From Spinacia oleracea (lineage: Eukaryota; Streptophyta; Magnoliopsida; Caryophyllales; Amaranthaceae): a stretch of 64,000 bases of DNA. Positions 21,694-33,800 of this stretch are shown here, piece after piece. Within the stretch, counting starts at the first letter, position 1. Each line of letters starts with the position of its first letter. The stretch is from positions 48,639,719 to 48,703,718 of the forward strand of contig NC_079487.1 in assembly GCF_020520425.1 (NCBI RefSeq), written 5' to 3'. Below the pieces are notes generated by a model. It made no database searches, was not told the origin of the DNA, and saw only the letters and a list, made by a program, of their open reading frames with translations. Made by a program: the position numbers and the translations under genes.

Positions 21694-24600
21694 AGTAAAA
21701 ACTACAATCGAAAAGAATAAACAAATAAATAACCATTCACAGTTTCTCTTAATAAACTTAAATTCTAGCAAACATGCATAATTTATCATTTATTAAGCAT
21801 TTTATTCAAGTTATGTGTTCCGGCAGGTGTGAATAAAATGATTCCAAGATCCTTAAATCATTGAATAATTAAGTACTTTATGTATTTAGACTCAATTCTA
21901 AAATATTTTAGGTAAGCAAAGCCTTTGCTAATAGTCTAGAAACTACTCTTGGTTGATAGGTACGTCTAAGAACTTATTAGGTAAACCTATCTCATTTTCC
22001 ACGACATAAAAGGACTCCTTATATCGTTGAGTTTCACCAAAGCTAACATGTACTCACAATTATTTGTGTACCTTACCCCTTTAGGATCAATAAGTAACAC
22101 CTCGCTTAGGCGGAAAACTATTACTAAGATTGATGTAAAGGTTTATCCAAGTAAGTGTTATTTTGGCATGGCACCTTTCAACTCAATTTTTAAAGTTTGG
22201 AACTTAAGGCCTTACTATGTTGGTTAGATTTTAAGTGAACTAAAATCCTTAATCATGCAACATAATCAAGCCACAATCTCATGCATAATTAAGACAAATT
22301 TAAAGCAATAAATAACTTAAAACATGCATAAGATATAATTGTGATCTAGTATGGCCCGACTTCATCATGAAGCTTCAACTTCAAACTCCGTCTTGAAAAT
22401 GGATTGGAAACTCCGTCTTGAATTTCACCATGGGAGGCGCCATTTTCTTCAAAATAGGATAAGCTATAATTTAAACTTATTACAACTTTTTGATGGTACG
22501 CAGACCATATTTAAATTAAAAACTTTGGTGCATTAGACCAATTTTACATTCAAATTAATGGTACGCAGACCATATTTTCTATCCTATTTGGGCCATACTA
22601 GTCACTTTCAATAACGTGCAAAACAGTACATATACAATATATACCATTCACCCATTCATTTATCAATGAATGGCCCACATAGCTGGTTAGTAGAACATAT
22701 TATGCATCACATAAATATTTGCAGCAATTAATCAAGGCTTCCAATAATCTACCAATTATTCAATCCTGATTAATTCTAATCAAGTTGTTTTAACCTTAAA
22801 GGAATGTAGACCTAATCAAGAGTTTATGACTAAAAGCTCCCACTTAAACCAATAAATTTACATGCTTTACTAATTTTAAACATAAAATTGTATTTCCTAG
22901 TCTAACCGGAAACATACAAATTTAATTAAAATTTAAAGCTCATATAAATTAATAATTGAATCCTTTAATTTATTTTTCAGTTGAATTAAATAAATAAATT
23001 TAAATTTATGCAAGGTTTTAATTTTAGTAAAATATTTAGTATAAATGAAAATTTATAATAATTAGATTATTCAAAATTAAATTCCGAGTAAAAAATTTAA
23101 ATTACGAATTTTAAAGTTAATTAAAATCGTTTCCGAACTGAAAATTCAAAATTAAATTTAAAGCGCATCAATCGGATCAAGACGAGGCACATGGGCTTGC
23201 GCCCATGCCCCGTCGAGTGCCCGTGGCAGCAACGCCCCTCGACTGATCGCATAGCAAGGCAATGCACGAGCAGGCCACACGCATACGCAGCCAGCCCAGC
23301 CACGCATGCGCGCAACTCGCTCGCTCGACGCGTTCTGGTCTGCTAGCTGGCAAAGGCAGCTCGCGCTGTGGCGCAGCATCCGTCGCTGCCCACACGCGTC
23401 TGCTTGCTATGTGTTGCTTGCTTGCTCGGCGAGGCAGCGCGCTGGGCGAGCGTGCTTGCTGCCCGCCCTGCGGCCTCGGCTCGCCTGTGCCTTGCCTCAT
23501 CGCCCATGGTTCGCAGCTCACACGCCCATGCAGCCCTTGCCTTGCGCGCATGCCACGCTCGTTGCTCGTTGCATTAGTATCGCATGGGCGACGAGCTCCC
23601 TTGCTCGTCGTCGCATGCCCGCACTATACAACACCCCTTAAGGGTAACACGTAGCTTCCATTTCTTTGTGCGTGCAACATTCATGAGCGAATTATATAAA
23701 AATTAAAACTTTTTAATTGAAATTTATAGACAAATTAATAAATCATATTACTTTCATAAATTTAGGGCGAAAATTCGAAAATTTATTATTCAATTAATTT
23801 CCGATTATCATGGATTCAAATCTAAGTCATAAAAATTTAAAATTTATCAAAATTAACAATTTTTATGGTGGTTTTTAATCATGGATACCTAATTAAATCG
23901 TCAATTAATTATGAAAATCAAATCAAATTCTAAATTATTCCAATTTCAACAAATTAATTACAATTAGGAAATTTTGGTATTTACTACCTTTAAAATACAC
24001 CACTTTTGTATTTACGACCTTATCAAATTTTTATTTTAAATTAATACCTTAAACTTCCAGATTTTCTTTATTTACTACCACTTTACAGTTTTCCCATTTT
24101 AAAATTAAGTTATCTCTTTCGTTTCTTAATCGTTTAAAGTGATTCGAAATTCATTATTTTCCTTTTTCTATAGGGATTTCATTGAGAATGTCATTTCAAA
24201 AAAATTCGTTTGATAATTCATAAATATTTTAAAATTTTAAAAATAATATTTAATTTGTTTAAACTTTTACGAAATGTTAAAAGGTAAGATCCCTGTGGAA
24301 TCCTTACATATAAATGAGAAGAATGAGCTTTGAATCACTTAAAATGATTAAGAAACGAAAGAGATATCTCAATTTTAAGATGAGAAAACTGTAAAATGGT
24401 AGTGAATACAAAAAAAATGGAACTTTAAGGTAGTAATTTAAAATAAAATTTTCATAAGGTAGTAAATACAAAAGTGGTGTATTTTTAAGGTAGTAAATAC
24501 CAAAAAATCCTTACAATTACAATTACAAATTAGGTTGTATAATTAACAAGCTTAGGCATTCAATTTGTTAAACATATACAGTAGGTCAATCAAAAACTCA

Positions 24601-24962
24601 AGATTTAACAACAAGAAGCGCAAATATTTTAACTTTTAGCATCTTAAAAAAATACAAATTTTGCGTTCGAAAAAACTAAAACCTCCGAAAAGTCATAGTT
24701 AGGCTTCGAATTTGGGAATTCTATGTTCGGCCGAAAAATAGTAATTTTTTCAAAATTTTAGAATGCCTTTTACATACGGAATTGACACAAAAATCACTCG
24801 ATTCCGTTGAAAAACGAAGAAACTGCCGAAAAACTGCGAACATATAATTAAATAATCGCAAATTTGCAATTAATTACAATTACGAAACTAATCACCCCTT
24901 TTAATTCTTTGCAAATTTATAAAATTTAACCATGTTAACTAATTATTATGGAATTAATTATA
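21694..24962 (-). other. long 5' leader of copia 1
   Basis: About 3.3 kb lies between PBS and gag, with no domain. It is similar to 35800-38570 in copia 2. It includes two copies of ATGGTACGCAGACCATATTT (near 22492 and 22558), a GC-rich block (23165-23640) and the MITE at 23967-24510. The overlapping frames in the GC-rich block are compositional artefacts. Confidence 0.75.
23967..24510. mobile_element. 544-bp Mutator-type MITE in the copia 1 leader
   Basis: It is flanked by a perfect 9-bp TSD, TTACAATTA (23958-23966 and 24511-24519), the length typical of Mutator-like elements. The ends are inverted (GGAAATTTTGGTATTTACTACC left; GGATTTTTTGGTATTTACTACC as read inward from the right) and the inverted similarity extends more than 100 bases inward. 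No coding sequence is present. Copia 2 lacks it at the matching leader position (about 38105), which confirms an insertion. Confidence 0.9.
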
Positions 24963-24976
24963 GGCTCGTGATACCA
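24963..24976 (-). other. primer-binding site of copia 1 (initiator tRNA-Met)
   Basis: On the minus strand the sequence one base after the 5' LTR is TGGTATCACGAGCC. It matches the tRNA-iMet complement TGGTATCAGAGC except for an extra C. The same string occurs in copia 2 next to its LTR (38560-38573), so the variant is a family trait. Confidence 0.85.
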
Positions 24977-24977
24977 C

Positions 24978-26352
24978 TGTTAGGTTATGATACATATAAC
25001 TGAATATAATCATGCGGAAAAACCATAAAGCCAGGAATCCAAATTAATTGCCACATAACAATTAGCATAATTTAGGAAACATACACTTTGTAGCGTGCCC
25101 TCCCTAGCTGCGCCCGAACCGAACAAGAACAAGCCTAGGACTCCAAATGTCGTCCCTCCGTAGATAGTCCACAGCACGCTCGGAACCGCCTTAGATTTAA
25201 TTAATTAGAATTGCACCTAAGGTTCTATGTAATTTTCGGATTTTATAGCAAACAAAAATCTGAGTTTTAAGCCTAAAACTTGAATGAATACTTGTATTAC
25301 TCGTTCTCAATTGTGAAATATGATCACCTATTTATAGGGTAAGGAAATCGGATATTAGAATCCTACTAGGAATCAATTTAGCCAATCTGATTTTAACTTA
25401 AATTCAATCACTTAATTTCTAGTAGATTTAGGAAAGTAATCTAAACCAATCCTAATCGATCAAGGCTTCCTACACAAACACAAACACACACGCACAGCAG
25501 CCCACGAAGGGCGCCGTGCGCGTGCGCGCTGAGGCATGGCCCAGCAGCTGCTCGCAGCCCACGAAGTGTGCGCCAGCTCGCTGGCCTGGCCTTGCTTCGT
25601 GCTTGGCTAGGCCTGCTTGCTTGGTCGCAGTGGGCTGCCCCCATGTGTTTGCTTGTGCGCACGGGCTTCGCTAGGCGCGGGCCTAGTTCCGTGCTGGGCC
25701 TTGCGTCTAGCAAGCTCGTCCGATGTTTATTTCGTACGTCGCGCTTCCGATTAATTTTCCGATTCCGGAATTCATTTCCGATTCGAACAATATTTAATAT
25801 TTCCGATTCCGGAATAAATTTCCGTTTCTGGAATTATTTTTCGATTCTGATAATATTTCAAATTCCGAAAATATTTCCGCTTCCGGCAATATTTCAGATT
25901 CCGGCAATATTTTCATTCCCGATAATATTTTCCGATACGTACAATGTTTCCGTTTCCGGCAACATCTACGATTTTGATAATACTTATATTTCCGATACGA
26001 TCCATATTTCCGTTTCCGGCAATATCATCGTTTCCGGAGTATTCATTATTTTCCTTTGACGATCTCAGATCCCACTGGAACCAAGATCCGTCGATTCCGA
26101 ATATCCATAGATGGAGTATTTAATTCCATTAAATACTTGATCCGTTTACGTACTATTTGTGTGACCCTACGGGTTCAGTCAAGAGTAAGCTGTGGATTAA
26201 TATTATTAATTCCACTTGAACTGAAGCGGCCTCTAGCTAGGCATACAGTTCACTTGATCTCACTGAATTATTAACTTGTATAATTAATACTGAACCGCTT
26301 TATTAGACTTACCATTAAATGCATACTTGGACTAAGGGCATTATTTCCTTCA
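24978..26352 (-). repeat. 5' LTR of copia 1
   Basis: On the plus strand it runs TGTTAGG...CCTTCA. A TATA box (CTATAAATAGG on the minus strand) lies near 25329-25341. It carries a shorter CGGAAA array (25745-26045) than the other LTRs. The sequence after 26352 belongs to the cold-shock-domain remnant. Confidence 0.9.
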
Positions 26353-26560
26353 CGTTCTTGGTATGAGCATCATCATCGGTAGAGATGACGAACTCAATCT
26401 CATTACCGTCACCAAGGCCGCGTAAACCCTCAGATCGGATGAAAGATTGGTGGACGAAGAGATCTTTGCCGCCTTAATTGGGGGTGATGAAACCAAATTA
26501 AGCCCTTAGTGTCCCCACTTGACTGACCCCTTCAACCTCTCCCTGTCTTGCTCCTCCACT
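26353..26560 (-). pseudogene. cold-shock-domain protein gene fragment (GRP2/CSP-like), main piece
   Basis: The minus strand reads EEQDRERLKGSVKW, then after indels TKG and GFITP, then in clean frame GGKDLFVHQSFIRSEGLRGL followed by GDGNEIEFVISTDDDAHTK. This is the RNA-binding cold-shock domain (RNP1 region KGFGFI damaged, RNP2 region DLFVHQ intact) of plant CSP/GRP2 proteins, RNA chaperones acting in cold and development. The domain ends across the copia insertion at 9640-9664. No start codon or glycine-rich/zinc-knuckle tail is present, and two indels plus a stop break the first half. It may be a captured fragment rather than a resident gene. Confidence 0.8.
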
Positions 26561-27727
26561 TTTCCGGCCTCTCAATTTTTTTTGTATTTTCTCTCTCCAA
26601 AATGTAGATAAATTTTATAGTAGGGGTGTGGATCTAAAGAGTAAATGTAGGTTATGGGAAGGAGTACCATACTGACATCGATTTGTCTTTTTGTGCCACG
26701 ATAGATTTCGTATGATCCACGAAGTCGTTCTAGTTTTCGTATGTGTCTTTAAATTGTTGTTAAGCATTTTAAGCAGGTTAGCAAGTTACTTAGTAGGTAT
26801 TTTTGTGGGATAGAGCTATATTTGTTGTTTCATTTTGGTGTTTTCTCTAGGTTTACTTTTGGATTTGTGTTTAGCTGATATACATCATGATTTGTTCACA
26901 ATTTTTGATAGTTTACTCTTTAAATGCACTTTTAAACCTCTTTTGGAGGTACTTATGACTTATTCTTCCCCTCTCTCTCCAACAAAGAACACAAAAAAGA
27001 GGACAGGATGTCCTCAGAGCCCTAAATACATAAATTATCCTTATTCCTTAGAATGCCTCTCTTTCTTGAAACACATATTAGAAGTTGTTCAAGATATTAT
27101 TTGTTTCACAGTTCTTGTAGCTGCCATGGTTTTCGTACAACTCTGGTTTCTTTTGCATATCTCAATTTTTTCTTGGGCGTGTGTTGGTGTGTGTGTGTGT
27201 GTGGGGGGGGGGGGGGGGTTGTGGTTTGCTAGGCATTCCTATTTTAAGCATTTCTGTGCTAGTTAAATTTCGGTCAATGCTTATTTGACAAAAATGCCTT
27301 TTTTTATCTGGTCCGTTGTTCTATTTGGTTTGCTTTTCAACCTGTTCTCACTTCTTTTGTTGTTTAGTTTTTGTGGTTCTGTGCATAATTTATTCTCCAT
27401 TCTTGTTTCAGTAGTTTACATTATCCCTTTTTTAATTTGTTGCTGCTGTGGATTATTATGTGTTTTGTATATAATTGCTTTCAAATTTGAGTTTGACGTA
27501 TCTGACATTAGAATCCTCTGTTGGTGTTATGTTGCATTATGTATTTTTTGTGTAAATAGTTATGTTGCATCAACAGGAGTTTTTTTGTGTTAAAGTTTTG
27601 TTATTTTGATTTTTCTTGTACCAGGACGAAAGTAATTATGCTCATGTTTGTGGTGTTTGTGTGTGACCATTAACCATAGGTTTCTGGTGTTAAATTCTTG
27701 AAGTGAATGTTATATTTTTTTGTAGGA
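26561..27727. other. spacer upstream of the TNP2 gene
   Basis: No gene is supported. Plus-strand frames at 26835-27266 and 27285-27593 are hydrophobic, T-rich chance frames. A (GT)8 tract followed by a run of G lies at 27186-27220. A TTTTTTTGTAG acceptor precedes the TNP2 start, so part of this is probably an intron or 5' leader of the CACTA gene. No CACTA terminus was found here. Confidence 0.5.
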
Positions 27728-29394
27728 ATGGATACTAGTTGGATAGACTTACGGAAAGGGGATGTTGGTTATTATAATGGTTGCATGAAATTTTTAGAGG
27801 TTGCTAAGGAGACTCTTTTAGAGGGAATGACTCGATGTTCATGTAATAAATGCAAGTTGAATAACTCATATCCCTTAGAAGATGTGGGAGGACACATTTT
27901 ATTTTACGGTTTTTATAAGAACTATAGACAATGGATTTTCCATTGTAAAGGTGAATAGAGTAATACCTTAGATATCCCTAGTGATCAAACAAAGGTAGTA
28001 GGTCTAGATGTTATGAATGGGTTACTAAGAGCAGCTTTTAGGGTTGACAATAGTGCACAACCCACCAACGAACCCCAAGACCCATCATTTAGTGAAGCAA
28101 ATTTTGCAGATGATGATTCTTATAACATGCATGAAAAGTTCAATTTTGATTGTGAGGAAGGTGATGAATTTCCATCAACCATCACCAATGAAGAAGAAGC
28201 GAAGTATAAACGACTTAGGGAAGCTTCTGATGAGGGTTTATATGAGGGGTGTACAACTTTCTCAAAGTTGTCATTTTTATTGCACTTGTTTTATCTCAAG
28301 TGTATGTTCCATTGGTCTGCCGCATCATTTAATAAGTTGCTTGAGCTTCTATTAGACGCATTTCCTAATATTAAAGAGTTTCCATCGTCGTATTATGAAG
28401 GCATGAAGATAATAAAGGATTTGGGTTTGGGTTACGAGAAAATCCATGCATGTCCAAATGATTGCATGTTATATTGGGGTGAATTTGCTGAAAAGAGTGA
28501 GTGTCATATCTGTCACACATCAAGGTGGAAAAATGTGAAAGAAAATGAGGGTGATATAAGTGAGAATGTTAAAGAAACACGTAAGAAGGGCGTTCCAGCT
28601 AAAGTAATGCGGTATTTTCCTCTCATCCCTAGACTAAAGAGGCTTTACATGTCTTCTAAAACAGCAGAGGACATGAGATGGCATTTTGACCGCAAGGATG
28701 AGAAGATCATAAGTCACCCGGCAGATGGTGAAGCTTGGAAAAACTTTGATCAAAGATATGAGCAATTCTCCAAAGACCCTCGTGGTGTTAGATTGGGTTT
28801 AGCAAGTGATGGTTTTAATCCATATCGTTTGATGAATACTAGTTAAAGTACATGTCCAGTTATCCTGATTCCTTATAATTTTCCACCATGGCTTTGTATG
28901 AAGTCAACGTCATTCATTTTGTCTTTGATCATTCTTGGTAAGTTTGTTCCCGTTATGGATATTAATGTGTATTTGCAACCACTAATACATGAGTTAAAAT
29001 TGTTGTGTGAAGGTGTAGATGCCTTTGATGCTCATAGTGGAAAACGTTTTAAAATGCGAGCAGCCTTACACTCCACTATAAATGACTTTCCGGCATATGC
29101 TATGTTGTCGGGTCGGAGTACGCGAGGTTATAAAGCTTGCCCTTCTTGTGCTGATTCTGGTTGTGCATATAGTTTTGGTGGTAAAATTTTCTACTCTGTA
29201 GCTCGAAAATGGTTACCAATTGATCATCCTTATCGTTCTCAAGCAAGCTTATTTGATGGGGAAGAGAAATATGATCTTGCTCCGGTTCCTGTAAGCGGGA
29301 CTGAAGTTTTGAAGCAACAAGAAAAAGTTAAGTATGTTTATGGAAAGTCAAAAAGTGTTCCTAAAAAAAGAGGGAGACAACAAGATGATGAAAT

Positions 29395-29446
<52 letters not shown>

Positions 29447-29514
29447 GTCATTTTGTGGAAAAAGAAAAGTAAACTTTTTGAATTAGAATATTGGGAACAT
29501 AATCTGTTAGGTTA
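27728..29514 (+). pseudogene. TNP2-like CACTA transposase, 5' half
   Basis: The start ATG at 27728 (MDTSWIDLRKGDVGYYNG) opens the transposase-associated domain, with CSCNKCK and the motif GHILFYGFYKNYRQW. A TAG at 27956-27958 and a TAA at 28844-28846 interrupt an otherwise single frame. The TNP2 domain follows: HACPNDCMLYW, CHICHTSRWK, RYFPLIPRLKRLY, then after the second stop IPYNFPPWLCMK, GVDAFDA and YKACPSC. A (GAT)n run (29398-29443) encodes about 15 Asp. The frame is cut at EYWEHN by the copia 2 LTR at 29515 and resumes at 39955. TNP2/TNPD proteins cut and transpose CACTA DNA. Confidence 0.9.
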
Positions 29515-30894
29515 TGATACATATGACAATTCATAAATCATGCGGGAAAACCATAAACCCAGGATTACATATTATTTACACATAATCATATAGCATAATT
29601 TAGATGCATACTCTTTGTTGCGTGCCCTCCCTAGCTGCGCCCGAACCGAACAAGAACAAGTCTTTAGGACTCCAAGTGTCGTCCCTCCGTAGATAGTCCA
29701 CAGCACGTCCGGATCCGCCTTAAGATTGACCAACTAGAATCGCCCTTAAGGTACTAGAATTTTCGGCACTTTTGAGCAAGATGTGTGGCTGAATTTTTCT
29801 CTCAAAAACTCACTTTGAATACTTTGAAACTTGTTATAAATTGTGAGCCCTAGCCTCATATTTATAGGGGTATGGAAAGGGAATCGAAATCCTATTCAGA
29901 TACAAATTAATTAAACCTAGAATCCTACAAGAACTCTAATTTAATTAATTTATCAAATAGAATTAGGAATTTAATCACTAACCGAACTCTGCATGTTTTA
30001 GGAAACGTGCACGAACACAAACACTTGCACACACACGCACGGCAGCCACGATGGGCCCCCATGCGTGCGCGCGAGCAGCAGCCCACGCAGCGCCCGCGCG
30101 CGCTGCGCGCTGTGCGCGCTGTGCAGCCTGCTGGGCCTGGCCTTGCGCTGGGCCTGGCGTGGCTGTTTGTGCGGCGCGCTTGGCTTGCTGGGCGATGGCC
30201 TGGCTTCGTGCTGGGCCTCGTCCGGCAGGCCTCGTCCGATGCTTATTCGTACGATGCGCTTCCGATTAAATTTTCCGATTCCGGAATTCATTTCCGATAC
30301 GAACAATATTTAATATTTTCGATTCCGGAATTAATTTCCGTTTCGAACAAATATTTAATATTTCCGTTTCCGGAATTATTTTCCGATTCCGGTAATATTT
30401 CCGATTCTGACAATATTTCCGTTTCCGGCAATATTTCCGATTCTGGCAATATTTCCATTTCCGATAATATTTTCCGATACGTACCTTGTTTCCGTTTCCG
30501 GCAACATCTACGACTTGGATAATATTTATATTTCCGATACGATCCATATTTCCGTTTCCGGCAATATCATCGTTTCCGGAGTATTCATTTCTTGCCTGTG
30601 ACGATCTTAGCTCCCACTGAAACCAAGATCCGTCAGTTCCGAATATTCATAGATGGAGTATTTAATGCCATTAAATACTTGATCCGTTTACGTACTATTT
30701 GTGTGACCCTACGGGTTCAGTCAAGAGTAAGCTGTGGATTAATATCATTAATTCCACTTGAACTGAAGCGGCCTCTAGCTAGGCATTCAGCTCACTTGAT
30801 CTCACTGAATTATTAACTTGTTAATTAATACTGAACCGCATTTATTAGACTTAACATAGAATGCATACTTGGACCAAGGGCATTATTTCCTTCA
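29515..30894 (-). repeat. 3' LTR of copia 2
   Basis: TGTTAGG...CCTTCA on the plus strand. A minus-strand TATA box (CTATAAATATG) lies near 29858-29870. The GC-rich block is at 30050-30240 and the CGGAAA array at 30270-30590. It is followed at 30895 by GTCTCCCACTT, the polypurine tract read in reverse. Confidence 0.95.
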
Positions 30895-33800
30895 GTCTCC
30901 CACTTGTCCTTAGGGACAAGTGTGCATTTCCTAATTCCTTTGTCGCTCGATGCTTGCTCTTGAACATAAGGTAAGAGTTGTCATCCTTATTATGTCCAGA
31001 GGTGTTCCTCGGTTTCAGAGTTCAACTGATCAAATAAACAGATAATCATAGCCTATGATTCATCCGAGCACGGCCATGCATTTCACAGTTTCTAGCTCTC
31101 CGAGTGGCCTTGTACAACTTTTAAGCATCTCATCCCGATTTATGGGAGGACAATCCCAATCTTGCGATCTTGAGATTAGACTTCGTTTGATAGGTGATTA
31201 CCTGAGCGTTGCCTTTATAGCCTCCTTTTACGGTGCGACGGTTGGTCAACGTCAAAGCAACCAGTTCTCAAACAAGTAATCTCAAATCACTTAGGTATTG
31301 AGGATTTAGTGTCTAATAATTTAATGAAATTTACTTATGACAGACTTTCATCTCTTACAGTAAAGTTTCATAGGTCTCGTCCGATACTAGTCTTCCCAAA
31401 GTAAGTATCTATGCAAATGATTATGACATTGCCATGTCCACATAGTTCAAGAAACAGAACTACTAGTCATCTTGCATTCTAATCGTCTAACGTTTTCTAT
31501 GCGTCCAATTTTATAGAAAACTCCGATTAGGGACCATTTTCAACTTTTGACATTCAAGTTCACTTGATAGACATTTCTTAGTCACAGGACTGGTCCTGAC
31601 AGTCTATCTTGAATATATCGTCAAATTTGAAGGGACTCATCATTTAATACTAAACCAAGATTAAATGGAATATGAAAATACATTTCATATATGATAAATG
31701 TTCAACCCCAATGTTTTACAACCATGGGCCTCAAACCCATCTTCTAAAACAATTCATGGAATTCAAAGCTATGCTTGATTTCCAGTGCTACAACGTGAGT
31801 GTTGCTTCTCACTTGTTGCATAGGTTTAGTTATCATGCTTTGCCAATCTTAATATCCTTTTCATCGAATGTTCTTCGAGATATGATGATAAGATCTTTTC
31901 GAGTTTGTTTATTATGTGATCTAGTCTTTCTTACTTTGATGGTGGTTTTACTCATTTTGCAATGAAGAACCATCAAGTTAGCAGACGTTTTTCTTGCTTC
32001 AAGAGTGGTTCTACGCATTTTTCAATGAAGAATCATCAAGCCAGCAGATAGGTGATCTACCCAAGTTCAGTGAAGAACTTTAAACAACCCTGTTTTATTG
32101 CTTCTTAGGCAATAATTACTTTTACTTCAACTTTATAGGTTGCTAGTGATGCTTTGTTTGGAATTACTTATCCAAGCAGTTCACAGATATGTGGAATACT
32201 CTCAACTATATCTTAGAACATAGAAATCATTATTTTAATTTCCCACGCAACAACTCATGGTCTCCAACCCATGTTGCCATTTTCAAAACACGATGCTCTA
32301 TAGCTCGTCCTTATCAATGGTTAACTCCAAAGGGTCTTGCTTGATCCTTTGCCAGTGTTTATGCGTGTAGCATCAATATTTAGCATATCTTTATTTCCTT
32401 GAATCAAGAACTATTCCTATGTACCTTTTCAAGTACCATAAGTATTTTTTATCTCAATCTAGTTGATCTTCACTTAGATCAATAGAGATTGGTATATGTT
32501 CGTTATGCCTAAAGCCATACGATACGTTTTTGGCGATCCTCATATTATATCATACATGATAAATTCTTTTGCAGAATATTTCCCAATTGAATTCTATTCA
32601 TGTAACTTTAGCTTATCTAGTTTCAGTAGATACTAAATTCAACTAAATTCTTTGACATATAATATAGGTTTAAGAATCTCATTTAGACTCTTTGATGTTT
32701 AACTTAGTAAATGCTTATACATAGTTCAAACATCCTTTACTTAGATTTATTCATATGGGTCGAATGTCTCCAATGGAGTCTTTCGTGTTTGATTTAGTAA
32801 ATGCCATTACTTAATCCAAAACAATATCATAAGATCTTTGTAAATAGATCTTAATACCCAGTATGTACTAAGTTTCGCCATGGTCCATCATTGATGAATA
32901 ATTTCAAATCTAAGTCATTAGCATTTGAATGTTATTTCACAATAGAGAGATATGTGTGTGATACACATAGGACCAATTAAGTTTTATGTACTCCCACTAA
33001 ACTTCTTATATATCTATAAGAATCATGTATATTTTATGAAACTAAAATACTTATTAGCTTCACTAAAATACAATTCCAATTCCCAATTGCTTGCTTAAAT
33101 CTGTACTTAGATTTTATAAACTAGCTTTTCTTTTCAAGCATTTATTTGGATCCACAAATCCTATGACATACCATGTACATAGTTTTCTTCCAACATTTGA
33201 TTGAGGAAAATGTTTTGTCATCCAATTGCCATATGCACCAATATGCAATCATTGCTTGATTTATAGACTTGAGCATTACGATTATGCATGAGGTTTCAAC
33301 ACAATCCATGTCATGAATTTGCTTGTAACCTTTAGCAACTAATCTAGCTTTGCGTGTGAACACAATTTCATGTTTGATGGTTTTTATCCTTAAAACAAAC
33401 TTGCAACCAATAGATGTGAAACTATTCTTGCAAATCAACAAAATTTTAATTTTGTCATCAAAACATTGAGTATGTTTTATGGCCTCTAACCATTTAAACA
33501 TATAGTCTATATATGGCCTCTAACCATTTTAGGGAATCTATATTTCGTCATAGCTTTCTTACAAGTCACAAACTCATTAATCTATATGATAATAGTTTGA
33601 CTGCAAGTTGTAGGTTTCTTCACTATTTAATAGAAGAATCTCATAGTTTCATTGACCTGATCTCTATGTTTCTTCACTATCTAATAGAAGAATCTCATAG
33701 TTTCAGTGACTTGAATTCTATGCCTACTTGGGTATAGAACATCAAACAATAGAATATCAATAGCCACTTGAAAGTCCTTTGAATATTCTGTTCTCCTTGA

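Larger units (their letters stand above)
9665..26352 (-). mobile_element. Ty1/copia retrotransposon 1, with nested insertions
   Basis: Read on the minus strand the order is 5' LTR (26352-24978), PBS, long leader, gag, protease, integrase, RT, RNase H, PPT and 3' LTR (11114-9665). Integrase before RT defines Ty1/copia. The flanks give a 5-bp TSD with one mismatch (AGTTC left, CGTTC right). It lies in a cold-shock-domain gene remnant. A gypsy element (15798-21541) is inserted in gag and a MITE (23967-24510) in the leader. LTR lengths differ (1450 versus 1375) with many substitutions and indels, and pol has stops and frameshifts. The copy is therefore old and dead. Confidence 0.92.

Noticed and set aside
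23121..23654. Overlapping frames of up to 130 codons on both strands in a GC-rich block
   Set aside because: Frames occur in several phases and both strands, with Arg/Ala/Cys-rich composition. The block is the copia 1 leader. No domain is present.
26835..27593. Two hydrophobic frames (143 and 102 codons) before TNP2
   Set aside because: Composition of T-rich intron-like DNA, with a GT/G microsatellite inside the first. Membrane-protein look is a composition effect.
30007..30547. Frames of 171 and 93 codons repeated identically at 39067-39607
   Set aside because: They lie in copia LTRs and translate the CGGAAA array (SGNISDSGNIS-type repeats). Repetition only reflects the two LTR copies.
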